A DNA stretch of 64,000 bases from Cutibacterium acnes (GTDB taxonomy: Bacteria; Actinomycetota; Actinomycetes; Propionibacteriales; Propionibacteriaceae). The translations under genes were made by a program, and so were the position numbers. The DNA lies in assembly GCF_003030305.1 (NCBI RefSeq), contig NZ_CP023676.1, forward strand, positions 1,116,001-1,180,000, given 5' to 3'. The notes under the pieces were generated by a model. That model was not told the DNA's origin and searched no databases. It saw only the letters and a list, made by a program, of their open reading frames with translations. Of this stretch, positions 24,224 to 33,234 are shown piece after piece (position 1 is the first letter of the stretch; every line of letters starts with the position of its first letter).

Positions 24224-25678
24224 ATGTCCACCCGGCTGGGAGGCTCTTCCCCGGCCGCTGGGTGCCCCGCCGTACCGTCACGCTTCGGTGCGGCGGGATC
24301 CGGAGCGCCGAGTGGAACAGAGCAGGAGCAAGGACTTCAACGGGGGCTGAAGAACCGGCACATCCAGTTTATCGCCCTGGGCGGGGCGATCGGAACGGGC
24401 TTGTTCTATGGCGCAGCTGAGTCTATCGAGCAGGCGGGGCCCGCCATCATGGTGTGCTATCTGATCGGCGGAGCTGTGATCTTTCTCATCATGCGAGCCT
24501 TGGGAGAGATGAGCGTTGAGCACCCAACTTCAGGGGCTTTCAGCTATTACGCCTACCGCAACTGGAGCCCACGCGCTGGATTCGTCTCTGGTTACAACTA
24601 CTGGTTTAACTACATCGCCGTCTCCATGGCTGAGCTTACGGTGGTGGGAAAATACGTCAACTTCTGGTTCCCACAGATACCTGAGTGGTTGTCCGCAGGG
24701 GCCTTTCTCGTGCTCATTACTATTATCAACCTCACGGCAGTGAGAGCCTACGGAGAATTCGAGTTCTGGTTCGCTGTCATCAAAGTCGTCGCGATTCTTG
24801 CGATGATCGTGCTGGGTGTCCTTATCATTGCAACTGGCCTGGGTGGTGGCCCTCCGACCGGGATAGGTAACCTGTGGCGACACGGAGGATTCTTTCCAAC
24901 CGGCATCAGCGGGATGCTGTGCGGTTTTGTCGTGGTGATGTTCAGCTTTGGAGGGGTCGAGCTCATCGGGATTACGGCAGGGGAGGCTGACGATCCGCGT
25001 CGGTCTATTCCGCGAGCGATCAATCAAGTCGTGTATCGGATCCTCATTTTCTACATCGGTGCAATTTCGGTCATGTTGTGTCTTTTTCCATGGAACCAGA
25101 TCGGCAAGGCAGGCAGCCCCTTCGTGACGATCTTCGACAAAATCGGAGTCGCAGGTGCGGCGAATATCCTCAATGTTGTGGTGCTTACCGCTTCCATGTC
25201 GGCCTACAACTCGGGCCTATACTCCAACGGGCGGATGCTTTACAGCTTGGCCGCTCAGCACAACGCTCCCGGGATCTTCTGGAAGACGAATCGGCTGGGG
25301 GCGCCGTGGGTGGGAGTGCTCGCCTCCTCGGTGGTGACGGCAACGGCGGTGCTGCTGACGTACTTGATTCCTGGAAAGGTGTTTTTGTACATCATCTCGA
25401 TCGCCTTGATCTCTGGGGTCATCAATTGGACGATGATCATCATCACCAACCTAAAGTTTCGGCGAAGGATCGGTCCTGAAGGTGTCGCAGCGTTGGAATT
25501 TCGGATGCCGGGTAATCCCGTCACCAGTTACGTGGTGTTGGTTTTTCTGGCGCTCGTGGTGGTCATCATGGCGATGATGCCGAGCTACCGAGTGGCACTC
25601 GTTGTTGGTCCCGTCTGGTTGGCGTTGCTGTGGGTGGGTTATGACGTGTCCTGCCTGGTGCGACGCCGTCATGCCTGA
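24224..25678 (+). CDS. AAT/AroP-type amino acid permease (probable aromatic amino acid uptake)
   Basis: A 484-residue APC-family permease with twelve predicted helices. The family start motif LKNRHIQFIALGGAIGTGLFYG follows a ~40-residue Ala/Gly/Ser-rich N-terminal tail. LGEMSVEHPTSGAFSYYA, FGGVELIGITAGEADDPRRSIPRAINQV and ASMSAYNSGLYSNGRML are AroP/PheP-type signatures. ATG 24224 lies four bases after the tnaA stop, so the gene is co-transcribed with tnaA and most likely imports tryptophan or other aromatic amino acids. Specificity cannot be read from sequence alone. A weak CCCCG/CGGGG hairpin lies near 25694-25707. Confidence 0.85.
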   Translation: MSTRLGGSSPAAGCPAVPSRFGAAGSGAPSGTEQEQGLQRGLKNRHIQFIALGGAIGTGLFYGAAESIEQAGPAIMVCYLIGGAVIFLIMRALGEMSVEHPTSGAFSYYAYRNWSPRAGFVSGYNYWFNYIAVSMAELTVVGKYVNFWFPQIPEWLSAGAFLVLITIINLTAVRAYGEFEFWFAVIKVVAILAMIVLGVLIIATGLGGGPPTGIGNLWRHGGFFPTGISGMLCGFVVVMFSFGGVELIGITAGEADDPRRSIPRAINQVVYRILIFYIGAISVMLCLFPWNQIGKAGSPFVTIFDKIGVAGAANILNVVVLTASMSAYNSGLYSNGRMLYSLAAQHNAPGIFWKTNRLGAPWVGVLASSVVTATAVLLTYLIPGKVFLYIISIALISGVINWTMIIITNLKFRRRIGPEGVAALEFRMPGNPVTSYVVLVFLALVVVIMAMMPSYRVALVVGPVWLALLWVGYDVSCLVRRRHA

Positions 25679-25832
25679 GGGGACGAGCGTACTGCCCCGG
25701 TAGCGGGGAGAACAGAGCCTAGAGCGCGTGCGGGCCCGGCGCGATTCCCCATGTGGGTTATTGATCCGGGCTGTGCACGCAGGTTTTGTCCGTGCGCCCT
25801 GGACATGGTTCATCGCAACGGGACGGTCCAGC

Positions 25833-25931
25833 TCAGTGGTGCTCCATGTTGGTTAAACGTTCGTGCCACTGGTTGGCCGTTAGTACCGGTCGTGGTTGTA
25901 CGTCGAGTGCTGTGATGTGTTTGCGGTTCAA
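25833..25931 (-). pseudogene. msrB relic (first ~32 codons)
   Basis: On the minus strand a 33-codon stretch from TTG (25929-25931) to TGA (25833-25835) reads HITALDVQPRPVLTANQWHE, against HTATYDLQPHLVLTPEQWHE in MsrB. Fourteen of 32 residues are identical. The ATG has become TTG and the body of the gene is gone. It lies divergent from ppk2 exactly as intact msrB lies divergent from the ppk2 relic, so the two relics are reciprocal. The 150 bp between it and the permease show only weak hairpins. Confidence 0.75.
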
Positions 25932-26075
25932 CTCTCTCCCCCCCCGGTGGCGTGTGTCGCGCGTTCTGTGTTCAGTGAAATGTCAAGAAATGGTGATCGT
26001 CTTGTCGGTGTCTCCGGGCTTGCTGGTCCGCGATAGCGGCAGGATGGGGACAGTAATCGAGGAAGGATGAGATCG

Positions 26076-26930
26076 ATGGCCGACAACTTCCCCCAGTTGT
26101 CCGACGTGTTGCGCTGCCCACAAGCTCCCGTTGACGTCAACAGCATTAATACCGACGCCACTCCGCAAGCTCCTGGAGGCAAAAGGGAGACGCTCGAGCA
26201 GTTCCAGCCGATGGCTGAGGAGTTGTCGGAGCTTCAAGAGAGACTTTTCGCCCGCGGACGCAACAACCCTGACCACGCCCGTCGGGTACTGATCGTGTTA
26301 CAGGGGCTGGACACTGCCGGCAAAGGCGGAGTGGTACGACATGTTGTCGCGATGGTCGACCCGCAAGGCATCAACCATCACAGCTTCAAAGCCCCGACGC
26401 AGGAGGAACTCAGACATGACTTCCTTTGGCGCGTCAAGAAGGCTCTGCCGGAACCCGGAATGCTTGGTGTGTTTGATCGCTCCCATTACGAGGATGTCCT
26501 GGTCCCTCGCGTCGAGAATCTCGTCGAGGAGGAGGTCTGGAAAAAGCGTTACGACCTCATCAACGATTTCGAGATGAACCTGGCTGCTCGAGGCACCAAC
26601 ATCATCAAATGCTTCCTGCATATATCACCGGGCGTTCAGAAGGAACGGCTGGCGGCCCGCCTCAATGACCCTGCTAAGTACTGGAAGTATGATCCGGGCG
26701 ATCTTGATACCCGGTCGAAATGGGCGGAATACATTGAGGCGTACAACGAATTACTGAGCCGCTGTAACCCCGACGTCGCACCCTGGTACATCATCCCGTC
26801 GGATCATAAGTGGTATCGCAACTGGGCAATGGGACGGATACTGCTGGAGACAATGCGGTCGATGAAGCTCACTTGGCCACCCGCCAATTTCGATGTCGAG
26901 GCTGAAAAGAGGCGTCTTGAGCAGGCTTGA
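26076..26930 (+). CDS. ppk2: PPK2-family polyphosphate kinase / polyphosphate:nucleotide phosphotransferase
   Basis: A 284-residue single-domain PPK2. Walker A is LQGLDTAGKGGVVRHV (about residue 72), Walker B/lid is GVFDRSHYEDVLVPRVE, and the conserved DPAKYWKYDPGDLDTRSKW and WYIIPSDHKWYRNW segments follow. The family moves phosphate between polyphosphate and nucleotides; the class (NDP or NMP acceptor) cannot be settled here. ATG 26076 is preferred over ATG 26067 because GGAAGGATG gives it a usable spacing and because the relic copy has its ATG at the equivalent place. The unpaired N-terminal ~35 residues are poorly conserved. Confidence 0.88.
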   Translation: MADNFPQLSDVLRCPQAPVDVNSINTDATPQAPGGKRETLEQFQPMAEELSELQERLFARGRNNPDHARRVLIVLQGLDTAGKGGVVRHVVAMVDPQGINHHSFKAPTQEELRHDFLWRVKKALPEPGMLGVFDRSHYEDVLVPRVENLVEEEVWKKRYDLINDFEMNLAARGTNIIKCFLHISPGVQKERLAARLNDPAKYWKYDPGDLDTRSKWAEYIEAYNELLSRCNPDVAPWYIIPSDHKWYRNWAMGRILLETMRSMKLTWPPANFDVEAEKRRLEQA

Positions 26931-27003
26931 ATGGGTGGGGTCTGAATTGGGGTTCGGCAGGTGGCCGGTTGGAGTGGTATTCAAGTGGGTGGGGATGACA
27001 AAA

Positions 27004-27032
27004 GGGTTGGCCAACTTGTCGTCGGCCAACCC
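27004..27032 (-). terminator. Terminator of the tRNA-Gly-Cys-Val operon
   Basis: GGGTTGGCC and GGCCAACCC form a 9-bp perfect stem with an 11-nt loop. On the minus strand it follows tRNA-Val directly and is followed by TTTT. It may also serve ppk2 from the other strand. Confidence 0.75.
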
Positions 27033-27039
27033 TGCTCTG

Positions 27040-27111
27040 TGGGCGATGCCAGGTTTGAACTGGCGACCTCTTCCGTGTCAGGGAAGCGCGCTACCACTGC
27101 GCCAACCGCCC
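27040..27111 (-). tRNA. tRNA-Val (anticodon GAC)
   Basis: Minus strand. The acceptor GGGCGGT pairs with ATCGCCC (one G-U). The D-arm is GCGCAGTGGTAGCGC, the anticodon stem CTTCC/GGAAG holds loop CTGACAC, and the T-arm is CCAGG TTCAAAC with its complement. No CCA is encoded. It is the last gene of a three-tRNA cluster. A partial relic of its 3' end lies at 21903-21940. Confidence 0.95.
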
Positions 27112-27112
27112 G

Positions 27113-27183
27113 AGGTGGAGACGGGATTTGAACCCGTGTACACGGATTTGCAGTCCGTTGCCTCGCCTCTCGGCCACTCCACC
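27113..27183 (-). tRNA. tRNA-Cys (anticodon GCA)
   Basis: Minus strand. Acceptor GGTGGAG/CTCCACC, D-arm with GGCCGAGAGGCG, anticodon stem ACGGA/TCCGT with loop CTGCAAA, T-arm ACGGG TTCAAAT CCCGT, discriminator U. It lies one base from tRNA-Val, so the two are processed from one transcript. Confidence 0.95.
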
Positions 27184-27211
27184 ACGTGGATAGGTCCGAA
27201 AGACCTCTCCG

Positions 27212-27284
27212 AGCGGACGACGGGACTCGAACCCGCGACCCTCACCTTGGCAAGGTGATGCTCTACCAACTGAGCCACGTCCGC
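27212..27284 (-). tRNA. tRNA-Gly (anticodon GCC)
   Basis: Minus strand. Acceptor GCGGACG/CGTCCGC, D-arm GCTCAGTTGGTAGAGC, anticodon stem CACC/GGTG with loop TTGCCAA, T-arm CGCGGG TTCGAGT CCCG, discriminator U. First gene of the cluster, 28 bp before tRNA-Cys. Confidence 0.95.
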
Positions 27285-27349
27285 ATGCTAGCCAGCGGGC
27301 CTTTGAGGAGCTTTCGCACCTTGTCGTTCCTGCTGGGCGACGAGAAAGT

Positions 27350-27379
27350 ACTCTAGGGGATGTTTCGCAGGCAATGCAA
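27350..27379 (-). promoter_or_regulatory. Predicted promoter of the tRNA-Gly-Cys-Val operon
   Basis: On the minus strand TTGCAT (27374-27379) and TAGAGT (27350-27355) are separated by 18 bp, about 65 bp before tRNA-Gly. This is a consensus-style guess. The rest of the 378-bp space between the two tRNA transcription units holds no gene I recognise. Confidence 0.4.
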
Positions 27380-27620
27380 ATCGACGTGGGCGTCTCGCCT
27401 TGAAACCTGGCGTTTCTCCTAGTCAGGTTAAATTTCATCACTGTTGCCTGCCGGCGTGTTGCGGGTTCCTGATCGATGAGCTCAACCGACGGGGGACGGG
27501 CGGAGAATGGGCCGAGGATCATCCTCGCTGTCGCCACATGCTGCGATGTTGAAGTTGGTCTGGCGATCACCCCTACTTGATCGCAAAACGCTTCCACCCA
27601 GTAACGATGTTGTGGCCGGC

Positions 27621-27650
27621 TTGGACAAGCAGTGCTGGTTCTGGCATAGT
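27621..27650 (+). promoter_or_regulatory. Predicted promoter of tRNA-Val(CAC)
   Basis: TTGGAC and CATAGT are separated by 18 bp. The -10-like box ends 12 bp before the tRNA, so transcription would begin a few bases ahead of the mature 5' end. Confidence 0.5.
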
Positions 27651-27662
27651 TTCACCAGCAAC

Positions 27663-27734
27663 GGGCGGTTGGCGCAGTGGTAGCGCACTTCGTTCACACC
27701 GAAGGGGTCGCGGGTTCGAACCCCGCATCGCCCA
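27663..27734 (+). tRNA. tRNA-Val (anticodon CAC)
   Basis: Acceptor GGGCGGT/ATCGCCC, D-arm GCGCAGTGGTAGCGC, anticodon stem CTTCG/CGAAG with loop TTCACAC, T-arm GCGGG TTCGAAC CCCGC, discriminator A. No CCA is encoded. It reads GUG codons, while the GAC tRNA on the other strand reads GUC/GUU. Confidence 0.95.
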
Positions 27735-27737
27735 CCG

Positions 27738-27773
27738 ACATTGGTGGCTGGGCAGAGTATTCTCAGCCAATGT
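27738..27773 (+). terminator. Hairpin after tRNA-Val(CAC)
   Basis: ACATTGG..GCTG pairs with CAGCCAATGT with a 2-nt bulge, four bases after the tRNA, followed by TGCCTCTTGTG. Plausible weak terminator. Confidence 0.45.
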
Positions 27774-27911
27774 TGCCTCTTGTGTGTGATCCCCGGGGAG
27801 AACGGCTCGGAGGACTGATTCCATAGTTAGCCCCGTGTCATAGGCAAATCCGCAATATTGTGGCTACGTCAGTGCCGGGAGATAGACATTAGGGATCAAG
27901 GAGGCTCATTC

Positions 27912-28973
27912 ATGCCCATCATCGTCAAGGCGCTTCAGAAGGATGGACCGGACCGGCCTTTCAAAGTTGTCGAGATTGAACGACGAGACCCGCGTCCCGA
28001 CGACGTCGTCATCGACATTAAAGCTGCTGGAATCTGTCATTCTGACATTCACACCATTCGCAACGAGTGGGGCCAGGCGCACTTCCCGCTGACCGTCGGT
28101 CATGAGATTGCCGGAATCGTTGAGGCTGTTGGTTCCGAGGTCACGAAGTACAAACCTGGAGACCGAGTAGGCGTCGGATGTCTGGTCAACTCGTGCGGAC
28201 ACTGTGAGCAGTGCGAGGCCGGGGAGGAGCAGGCGTGTCTCAACGGGCCGGTCGGTACTTACAACGCCCATGATGTCGACGGAAGTATCACCCAGGGCGG
28301 CTACTCTCAGAAAATCGTCGTCAACGAGAGGTTTGTTTGCCGCATCCCCGATTCCCTGGACTTCGTAGAGGCAGCTCCGCTGCTGTGCGCCGGCATCACC
28401 ACCTATTCGCCGATCGCCCAGTGGAACGTCGGACCTGGCCAGAAGGTAGCCGTGCTGGGGCTCGGCGGACTGGGCCATATGGGGGTCCAGATTGCCGCTG
28501 CTAAAGGAGCGGATGTTACGGTGCTCTCACGTAGCCTGCGCAAGGAGAGATTCGCCGAAAAGCTCGGGGCCACGCGGACCCTTGCTACCAGCGACGACAA
28601 CTTCTTCCGTGATCACCGGGGAGAGTTCGATTTCATACTCAACACCATTAGTGCTCTGATTGACGTGTCGGCTTACCTTAAGCTACTCAAGCCGCGTGGC
28701 GTCATGGCTTGTGTCGGTCTGCCACCTGAGGAACTTGGACTGCAGGTTGGTTCTCTCATCAACGGTTCCAAGGTGCTTGCCGGTTCAAATATCGGTGGCA
28801 TCCCCCAGACCCAGGATATGCTCGATTTCTGCGCCGAGCATCGCCTCGGGGCATGGGTGGAAAAGATCGGGGTTGACGAGGTCGACGCGGCATATGACCG
28901 GGTGGTTGCGGGCGATGTGAGATTCCGCTTCGTTATTGACACTGCAACTTTCAGAGCAGTCGGAGCTGGATGA
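27912..28973 (+). CDS. Zinc-dependent NAD(P) alcohol dehydrogenase (CAD/YahK type)
   Basis: A 353-residue medium-chain dehydrogenase. Catalytic zinc ligands are in GICHSDIHTIRNEWG and PLTVGHEIAGIVEAVG. The structural zinc cysteines are in NSCGHCEQCEAGEEQAC. The Rossmann motif VAVLGLGGLGHMGVQIAAAKG and SRS after it suggest NADP preference, and YNAHDVDGSITQGGYS is typical of the cinnamyl/YahK aldehyde-reductase branch. The substrate is unknown. The start ATG has AAGGAGG upstream. It is not overlapped by neighbours; a two-component system follows 220 bp later. Confidence 0.9.
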   Translation: MPIIVKALQKDGPDRPFKVVEIERRDPRPDDVVIDIKAAGICHSDIHTIRNEWGQAHFPLTVGHEIAGIVEAVGSEVTKYKPGDRVGVGCLVNSCGHCEQCEAGEEQACLNGPVGTYNAHDVDGSITQGGYSQKIVVNERFVCRIPDSLDFVEAAPLLCAGITTYSPIAQWNVGPGQKVAVLGLGGLGHMGVQIAAAKGADVTVLSRSLRKERFAEKLGATRTLATSDDNFFRDHRGEFDFILNTISALIDVSAYLKLLKPRGVMACVGLPPEELGLQVGSLINGSKVLAGSNIGGIPQTQDMLDFCAEHRLGAWVEKIGVDEVDAAYDRVVAGDVRFRFVIDTATFRAVGAG

Positions 28974-29193
28974 GCGATGAGCCGATGCCACCGCGAATTG
29001 GCGTGAAATTGATACCGACGGGTTGGCTGTCGTCCACTCCATCTTCCCGAGACACCTTGGCATCGGTGTACGACTTGGTCATGCGTCGGTTCTGGCCAGA
29101 GGCGTCTCTCGATTCTTTGGATTGTGCGACGTGCGGATCCGAGTTACAGGGGCCTCGGCGCTACACCTACGTCAGGACCTACACTCGGGGCCG

Positions 29194-30462
29194 ATGAGGA
29201 CAACCACATTAGCCCGGGATGGGCTGTACCGTTGGCGTGGCATGGACGCCGGTCACCGGGGACGTGCGGTGGCTATCGAGGTGGGGATGCAGGTTGGCAT
29301 CCAGGTGCTGTTCGCTGGCCTTGTCATCTTTACCCTAGTTATGGCCCTGGTGTTGTCTCCGCCGCGTTTGGGGCGAATCCTCGGATGGGCGGCCTTACTC
29401 ATCGTTGTGTATACCGCCCTTATGGGGACCCACGTGATGAGCCGTTCCCGCCGCGAAATGTGGCGCCCGTTGTTGGTGACAGTCATGGTCGTTGTGTCGA
29501 TCCTGCTGGCTATTGATTTCCCTTATGCCGCCTATCTGACGATCCCGCTGTCCTTCGTGTACTTGGATCATCTGCCGCCACTGCAGGCATGTGTTGCGGT
29601 CGTCGTCGGAGCGGTGGCTATCCTGCTTGGGGTCGGGTTGACCGGTGGCTGGAGTGTGGGGGGAATCGTCGGCCCAGTCGCGGGTGCCGCTGTGGCAGTC
29701 GTCGTCGGTCTGTCTCTCAAGGCCATGCAGGCTCAGGCGGCCGAGTTGGAACGTCTCAATGTGGACTTGCTGGCGGTACAAAAGAGGTTGGCTGACTCCC
29801 AGCGTCAGGCCGGTGTACTGGAGGAGAGAGCCAGATTAGCCCGTGAGATCCATGACACCGTCGCTCAATCTCTGTCAAGCATTGGACTGTTGCTTTCTGC
29901 GGTGGAGCGTACTGCCCCTGACCACCCCGCCATCGAACAGATTCGACTCGCCCATCTCGCCTCCTCAGACGCCCTTTCAGAGACCCGTGGTCTCATTGCT
30001 GAGTTGGCTCCGCCCACGGTCGTCCATCAGGGACTGTCCGCGGTACTCGAACGGCTTGGGGCCACGACATGGTCAATCGGTGGGTTGCACGTCGACGTGG
30101 ACTGCCCGGATACGTCCGATTTACCCATGGAGATCCAGACGGCATTGCTGAGACTATGCCAGGCAGCGATGTCGAATGTGGTGCGTCACGCCCACGCCCA
30201 TCATGCGTCGATCCGGATTGTGCGTCCCAACCCCGGGCATGTGCTCTTGAGAGTTAGTGACGATGGGGTCGGCATGGATCTGGACGCGCCTGTTCGTGAC
30301 GGGGCATTTGGGTTGCAAGCTATTCGGCAACGGGTTGAGGCCGCGTCGGGCGAGGTTTCTTTAACCTCTAAACCAGGGGAGGGCACCCGCGTTGAAGTCG
30401 ATCTTCCCTGCCGTGCAGCATCACCGCATATTGATCGCCACAGCCAAGGAGAATCGTCATGA
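29194..30462 (+). CDS. NarL-type sensor histidine kinase
   Basis: A 422-residue membrane kinase. The first ~170 residues contain about five or six hydrophobic helices (GIQVLFAGLVIFTLVMALVL, ILGWAALLIVVYTALMG, LLVTVMVVVSILLAI and others) with little extracellular sequence. A coiled linker (ELERLNVDLLAVQKRLADSQ) leads to the HisKA_3 H-box LAREIHDTVAQSLSSIG (His about residue 220). The ATPase domain has AMSNVVRHAHA (N-box), VSDDGVGMDLD (G1) and GAFGLQAIRQRV. ATG 29194 is chosen because the longer frame upstream overlaps nothing conserved. The stop overlaps the response regulator start by four bases. Confidence 0.88.
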   Translation: MRTTTLARDGLYRWRGMDAGHRGRAVAIEVGMQVGIQVLFAGLVIFTLVMALVLSPPRLGRILGWAALLIVVYTALMGTHVMSRSRREMWRPLLVTVMVVVSILLAIDFPYAAYLTIPLSFVYLDHLPPLQACVAVVVGAVAILLGVGLTGGWSVGGIVGPVAGAAVAVVVGLSLKAMQAQAAELERLNVDLLAVQKRLADSQRQAGVLEERARLAREIHDTVAQSLSSIGLLLSAVERTAPDHPAIEQIRLAHLASSDALSETRGLIAELAPPTVVHQGLSAVLERLGATTWSIGGLHVDVDCPDTSDLPMEIQTALLRLCQAAMSNVVRHAHAHHASIRIVRPNPGHVLLRVSDDGVGMDLDAPVRDGAFGLQAIRQRVEAASGEVSLTSKPGEGTRVEVDLPCRAASPHIDRHSQGESS

Positions 30463-31091
30463 CGGTGCGCGTCCTCATCGCAGATGACCATCCGGTGGTC
30501 CGAGCCGGGGTTACGGCATTGCTAGACACCGATCCCGACATTGAGATTGTTGCGACCGCAGCCACCCCTTCCGAGGCTCTTGCTGCTACAGCTACCGTTG
30601 ACCTCGATCTCGTCCTGCTGGATTTGCAGTTCAGTAGCGACGCCGACGCGCCTTCTGGGGTTGATGTGACGCGAAAGATTCGGTCTCAACCTAATGCGCC
30701 TGAAGTCCTCATCCTTACCAATTACGACACGGATGCGGATATTTTGGCCGCGGTAGAGGCCGGAGCTACGGGTTATCTCCTCAAGGACGCCCCCGCTGAG
30801 GACCTGCTGTCGGCTATCCACCGGTCTGCACGAGGCGAAGGAGCCCTGGCCCCAGCCGTCGCTACCCGCCTCATGGCTCGTATGCGCTCGCCACGAACGT
30901 CGCTGACGGCCCGCGAGCTTGATGTCTTGGAGGCTTCTGCGCAGGGACTATCGAATGCACAGATTGCGGAGTTTCTCGTGGTGTCAGAAGCGACCGTCAA
31001 GACGCATCTGTCGCATATCTACACCAAACTTGGCGTTACCTCTCGAAGTGCAGCTGTCGCCAAAGCTCGAGACATTGGTTTCATTCGTTGA
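30459..31091 (+). CDS. NarL/FixJ-family response regulator
   Basis: A 210-residue regulator, cognate to the preceding kinase (ATGA overlap). Receiver domain: acidic pair in LIADDHPVVRAG, phosphoacceptor Asp55 in LVLLDLQF, Thr/Lys switch residues in LILTNYDTD and GYLLKDAPAEDL. The C-terminal LuxR-type HTH is LTARELDVLEASAQGLSNAQIAEFLVVSEATVKTHLSHIYTKLGVTSR. The target genes and the stimulus are unknown. The extended loop FSSDADAPSGVDV after the phosphorylation site is typical of this actinobacterial subgroup. Confidence 0.9.
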   Translation: MTVRVLIADDHPVVRAGVTALLDTDPDIEIVATAATPSEALAATATVDLDLVLLDLQFSSDADAPSGVDVTRKIRSQPNAPEVLILTNYDTDADILAAVEAGATGYLLKDAPAEDLLSAIHRSARGEGALAPAVATRLMARMRSPRTSLTARELDVLEASAQGLSNAQIAEFLVVSEATVKTHLSHIYTKLGVTSRSAAVAKARDIGFIR

Positions 31092-31179
31092 CCCGGGGGT
31101 CGAATCAACCTCACCGGGTACGGCATGATTAGACAGTGTCCGGCACCAGTCGGACTGTAATCGAGTGAGGAAGTCAATC

Positions 31180-33234
31180 GTGTCCATCAGCATCACCCTG
31201 CACCGTTCCGGTACCTCCAGGACCCAGCAGGTGGACACTACGACCACCGGACTGGATCTCTTCGGCTCCGACCGTGCCGTCGTTGCCATGCGGGTCGACG
31301 GCAACCTCGTCGATCTGCAGCGTGAACTCCATGATGGCGCCGAGGTGGAGCCGGTTGAGGCCACCAGCGAGGACGGGCTCAACATCATCCGGCACTCGGC
31401 TACCCACGTCATGGCTCAGGCCGTCCAGCAGCTGTACCCCGAGGTGAACTTGGGTATTGGTCCGTTCATTACCGACGGGTTCTACTATGACTTCGGCAAT
31501 ATTGAGCCCGTCACCCCCGAGGTTCTTTCTGAGCTTGAGAAGCGGATGAAGCGGATCGTCAAAGAGAATCAGCGCTTCGTGCGTCGGGTCACCACTGAGG
31601 AGTCCGCCCGCGAGGAGCTGGCCGACCAGCCTTACAAGTTGGAGCTCATTGGCACCAAGGGTAAGGGTGCTGAGGGTGCCTCAGTCGAAGTCGGCGGTGG
31701 CGAGCTGACGATCTACGACAATGTGCGTCGCAATGGCGAGGTGGCATGGAAGGATCTGTGCCGCGGCCCCCATGTGCCCTCGACCAAGTACTTGGCCAAT
31801 ACCTTCGCCCTGACAAAGTTCTCGGCCGCGTACTGGAAGGGTGACCAAGCCAACGACCAGTTGCAGCGCATCTACGGAACAGCCTGGGCCAGCCGTGAGG
31901 GCTTGGCGGCCTACCAACAGCGGATCAAAGAGGCCGAGCGGCGCGATCACCGCAAGCTGGGAGCCGAGCTCGATCTGTTCTCCTTCCCTGAGGAAATCGG
32001 CCCGGGCCTGGTGGTGTTCCACCCTAAGGGCGCGATGCTGCGTCATCTCATCGAGGAACACGTCATCGCTCGTCACATGGAGGCTGGGTTCAACTTTGTC
32101 CACACTCCGGAGATCACTAAGGGAGGTCTGTTCCACACCTCGGGTCACTTGCCCTACTACGCCGACACTATGTTCCCGCCGATGCTTGTCGACGAGGAGC
32201 GAGATGAGGAGGGCAACGTCACTCGAGCCGGTCAGGAGTATTACCTCAAGGCTATGAATTGCCCGATGCATAACCTCATATTCCGGTCACGGGGTCGGTC
32301 GTACCGTGAGTTGCCGTTGCGGTTTTTCGAGATGGGCCACGATTATCGCTACGAGAAGTCGGGCGTCGTGCATGGACTGACTCGTATGCGGGGTTTTGCC
32401 CAGGACGACTCCCATACCTACTGCACCCGTGAGCAAGCCCCCGGCGAAATCAAGAAGCAGATCGAGTTTTTCCTGTCGATCCTGGCCGATTTTGGCCTCA
32501 ATGACTTTTACCTCGAGCTGTCTACTCGTGAGAGCGACAGCGCGAAAAAGGAGAAATTCATCGGTTCCGATGAGGACTGGCAGGTCGCCACCGACACCCT
32601 CGACCAGGTGTGCCGTAGCACTGGTTTGCAGCTGGTCCCTGATCCGGGTGGTGCGGCTTTCTATGGCCCGAAGGTCTCGGTGCAGGTTAGGGATGCCATC
32701 GGGCGTACCTGGCAGATGTCGACGATTCAGTATGACTTTAACCAGCCTGAGCGGTTCGACTTGGAATACGCGGCTGCTGACGGCACCCATCAGCGTCCGA
32801 TCATGCTGCACTCAGCCAAGTTGGGTAGTGTCGAGAGGTTTATTGGTGTGCTTACCGAGCATTACGCCGGTGCTTTCCCGGTATGGCTCTCTCCGGTCCA
32901 GGTGCGCTTGGTGCCGGTGGCTGAGGCCTTTAACGACTACGTCACCGGGTTCGCAGAGGTGTTGGGTTCCCGCGGGATTCGGGTCGAGACGGACCTGTCC
33001 TCGGACCGGTTTGGCAAGAAGATCCGCAACGCCTCTAAGGACAAGGTGCCTTTCATCCTCATCGCGGGCGGTGAGGATGCCGAGGCTGGTGCCGTATCCT
33101 TCCGGCTGCGTGATGGCTCTCAGGTCAATGGCGTCGTCCTGGACGAGGCAGTGCGTATCATTGCAGCTTGGGACAGTCGGCACCGCAACGACGATCCGAC
33201 TGCCGAGACGCTGCGCGGAGTCGTTGATGACTGA
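31180..33234 (+). CDS. thrS: Threonyl-tRNA synthetase
   Basis: Class II synthetase charging tRNA-Thr. Domains in order: N-terminal TGS-like domain (residues ~1-62); the editing/SAD domain with [16 protein letters not shown] and CRGPHVPST; catalytic core with motif 2 ([33 protein letters not shown]) and motif 3; and a C-terminal anticodon-binding domain ([16 protein letters not shown] ... [16 protein letters not shown]). At 684 residues it is full length. GTG 31180 ([11 protein letters not shown]) is preferred over GTG 31165 because GAGGAAG stands at good distance. The 88-bp leader is too short for a T-box riboswitch. It overlaps the HIT gene by eight bases. Confidence 0.95.
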   Translation: MSISITLHRSGTSRTQQVDTTTTGLDLFGSDRAVVAMRVDGNLVDLQRELHDGAEVEPVEATSEDGLNIIRHSATHVMAQAVQQLYPEVNLGIGPFITDGFYYDFGNIEPVTPEVLSELEKRMKRIVKENQRFVRRVTTEESAREELADQPYKLELIGTKGKGAEGASVEVGGGELTIYDNVRRNGEVAWKDLCRGPHVPSTKYLANTFALTKFSAAYWKGDQANDQLQRIYGTAWASREGLAAYQQRIKEAERRDHRKLGAELDLFSFPEEIGPGLVVFHPKGAMLRHLIEEHVIARHMEAGFNFVHTPEITKGGLFHTSGHLPYYADTMFPPMLVDEERDEEGNVTRAGQEYYLKAMNCPMHNLIFRSRGRSYRELPLRFFEMGHDYRYEKSGVVHGLTRMRGFAQDDSHTYCTREQAPGEIKKQIEFFLSILADFGLNDFYLELSTRESDSAKKEKFIGSDEDWQVATDTLDQVCRSTGLQLVPDPGGAAFYGPKVSVQVRDAIGRTWQMSTIQYDFNQPERFDLEYAAADGTHQRPIMLHSAKLGSVERFIGVLTEHYAGAFPVWLSPVQVRLVPVAEAFNDYVTGFAEVLGSRGIRVETDLSSDRFGKKIRNASKDKVPFILIAGGEDAEAGAVSFRLRDGSQVNGVVLDEAVRIIAAWDSRHRNDDPTAETLRGVVDD

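Noticed and set aside
31092-31179. T-box riboswitch upstream of thrS
   Set aside because: The leader is at most 88 bp and has no T-box consensus or stem I features.
32396-33226. Long open frame running through thrS into the HIT gene
   Set aside because: The upstream portion is a shadow of thrS; homology begins only at the HIT start at 33227.
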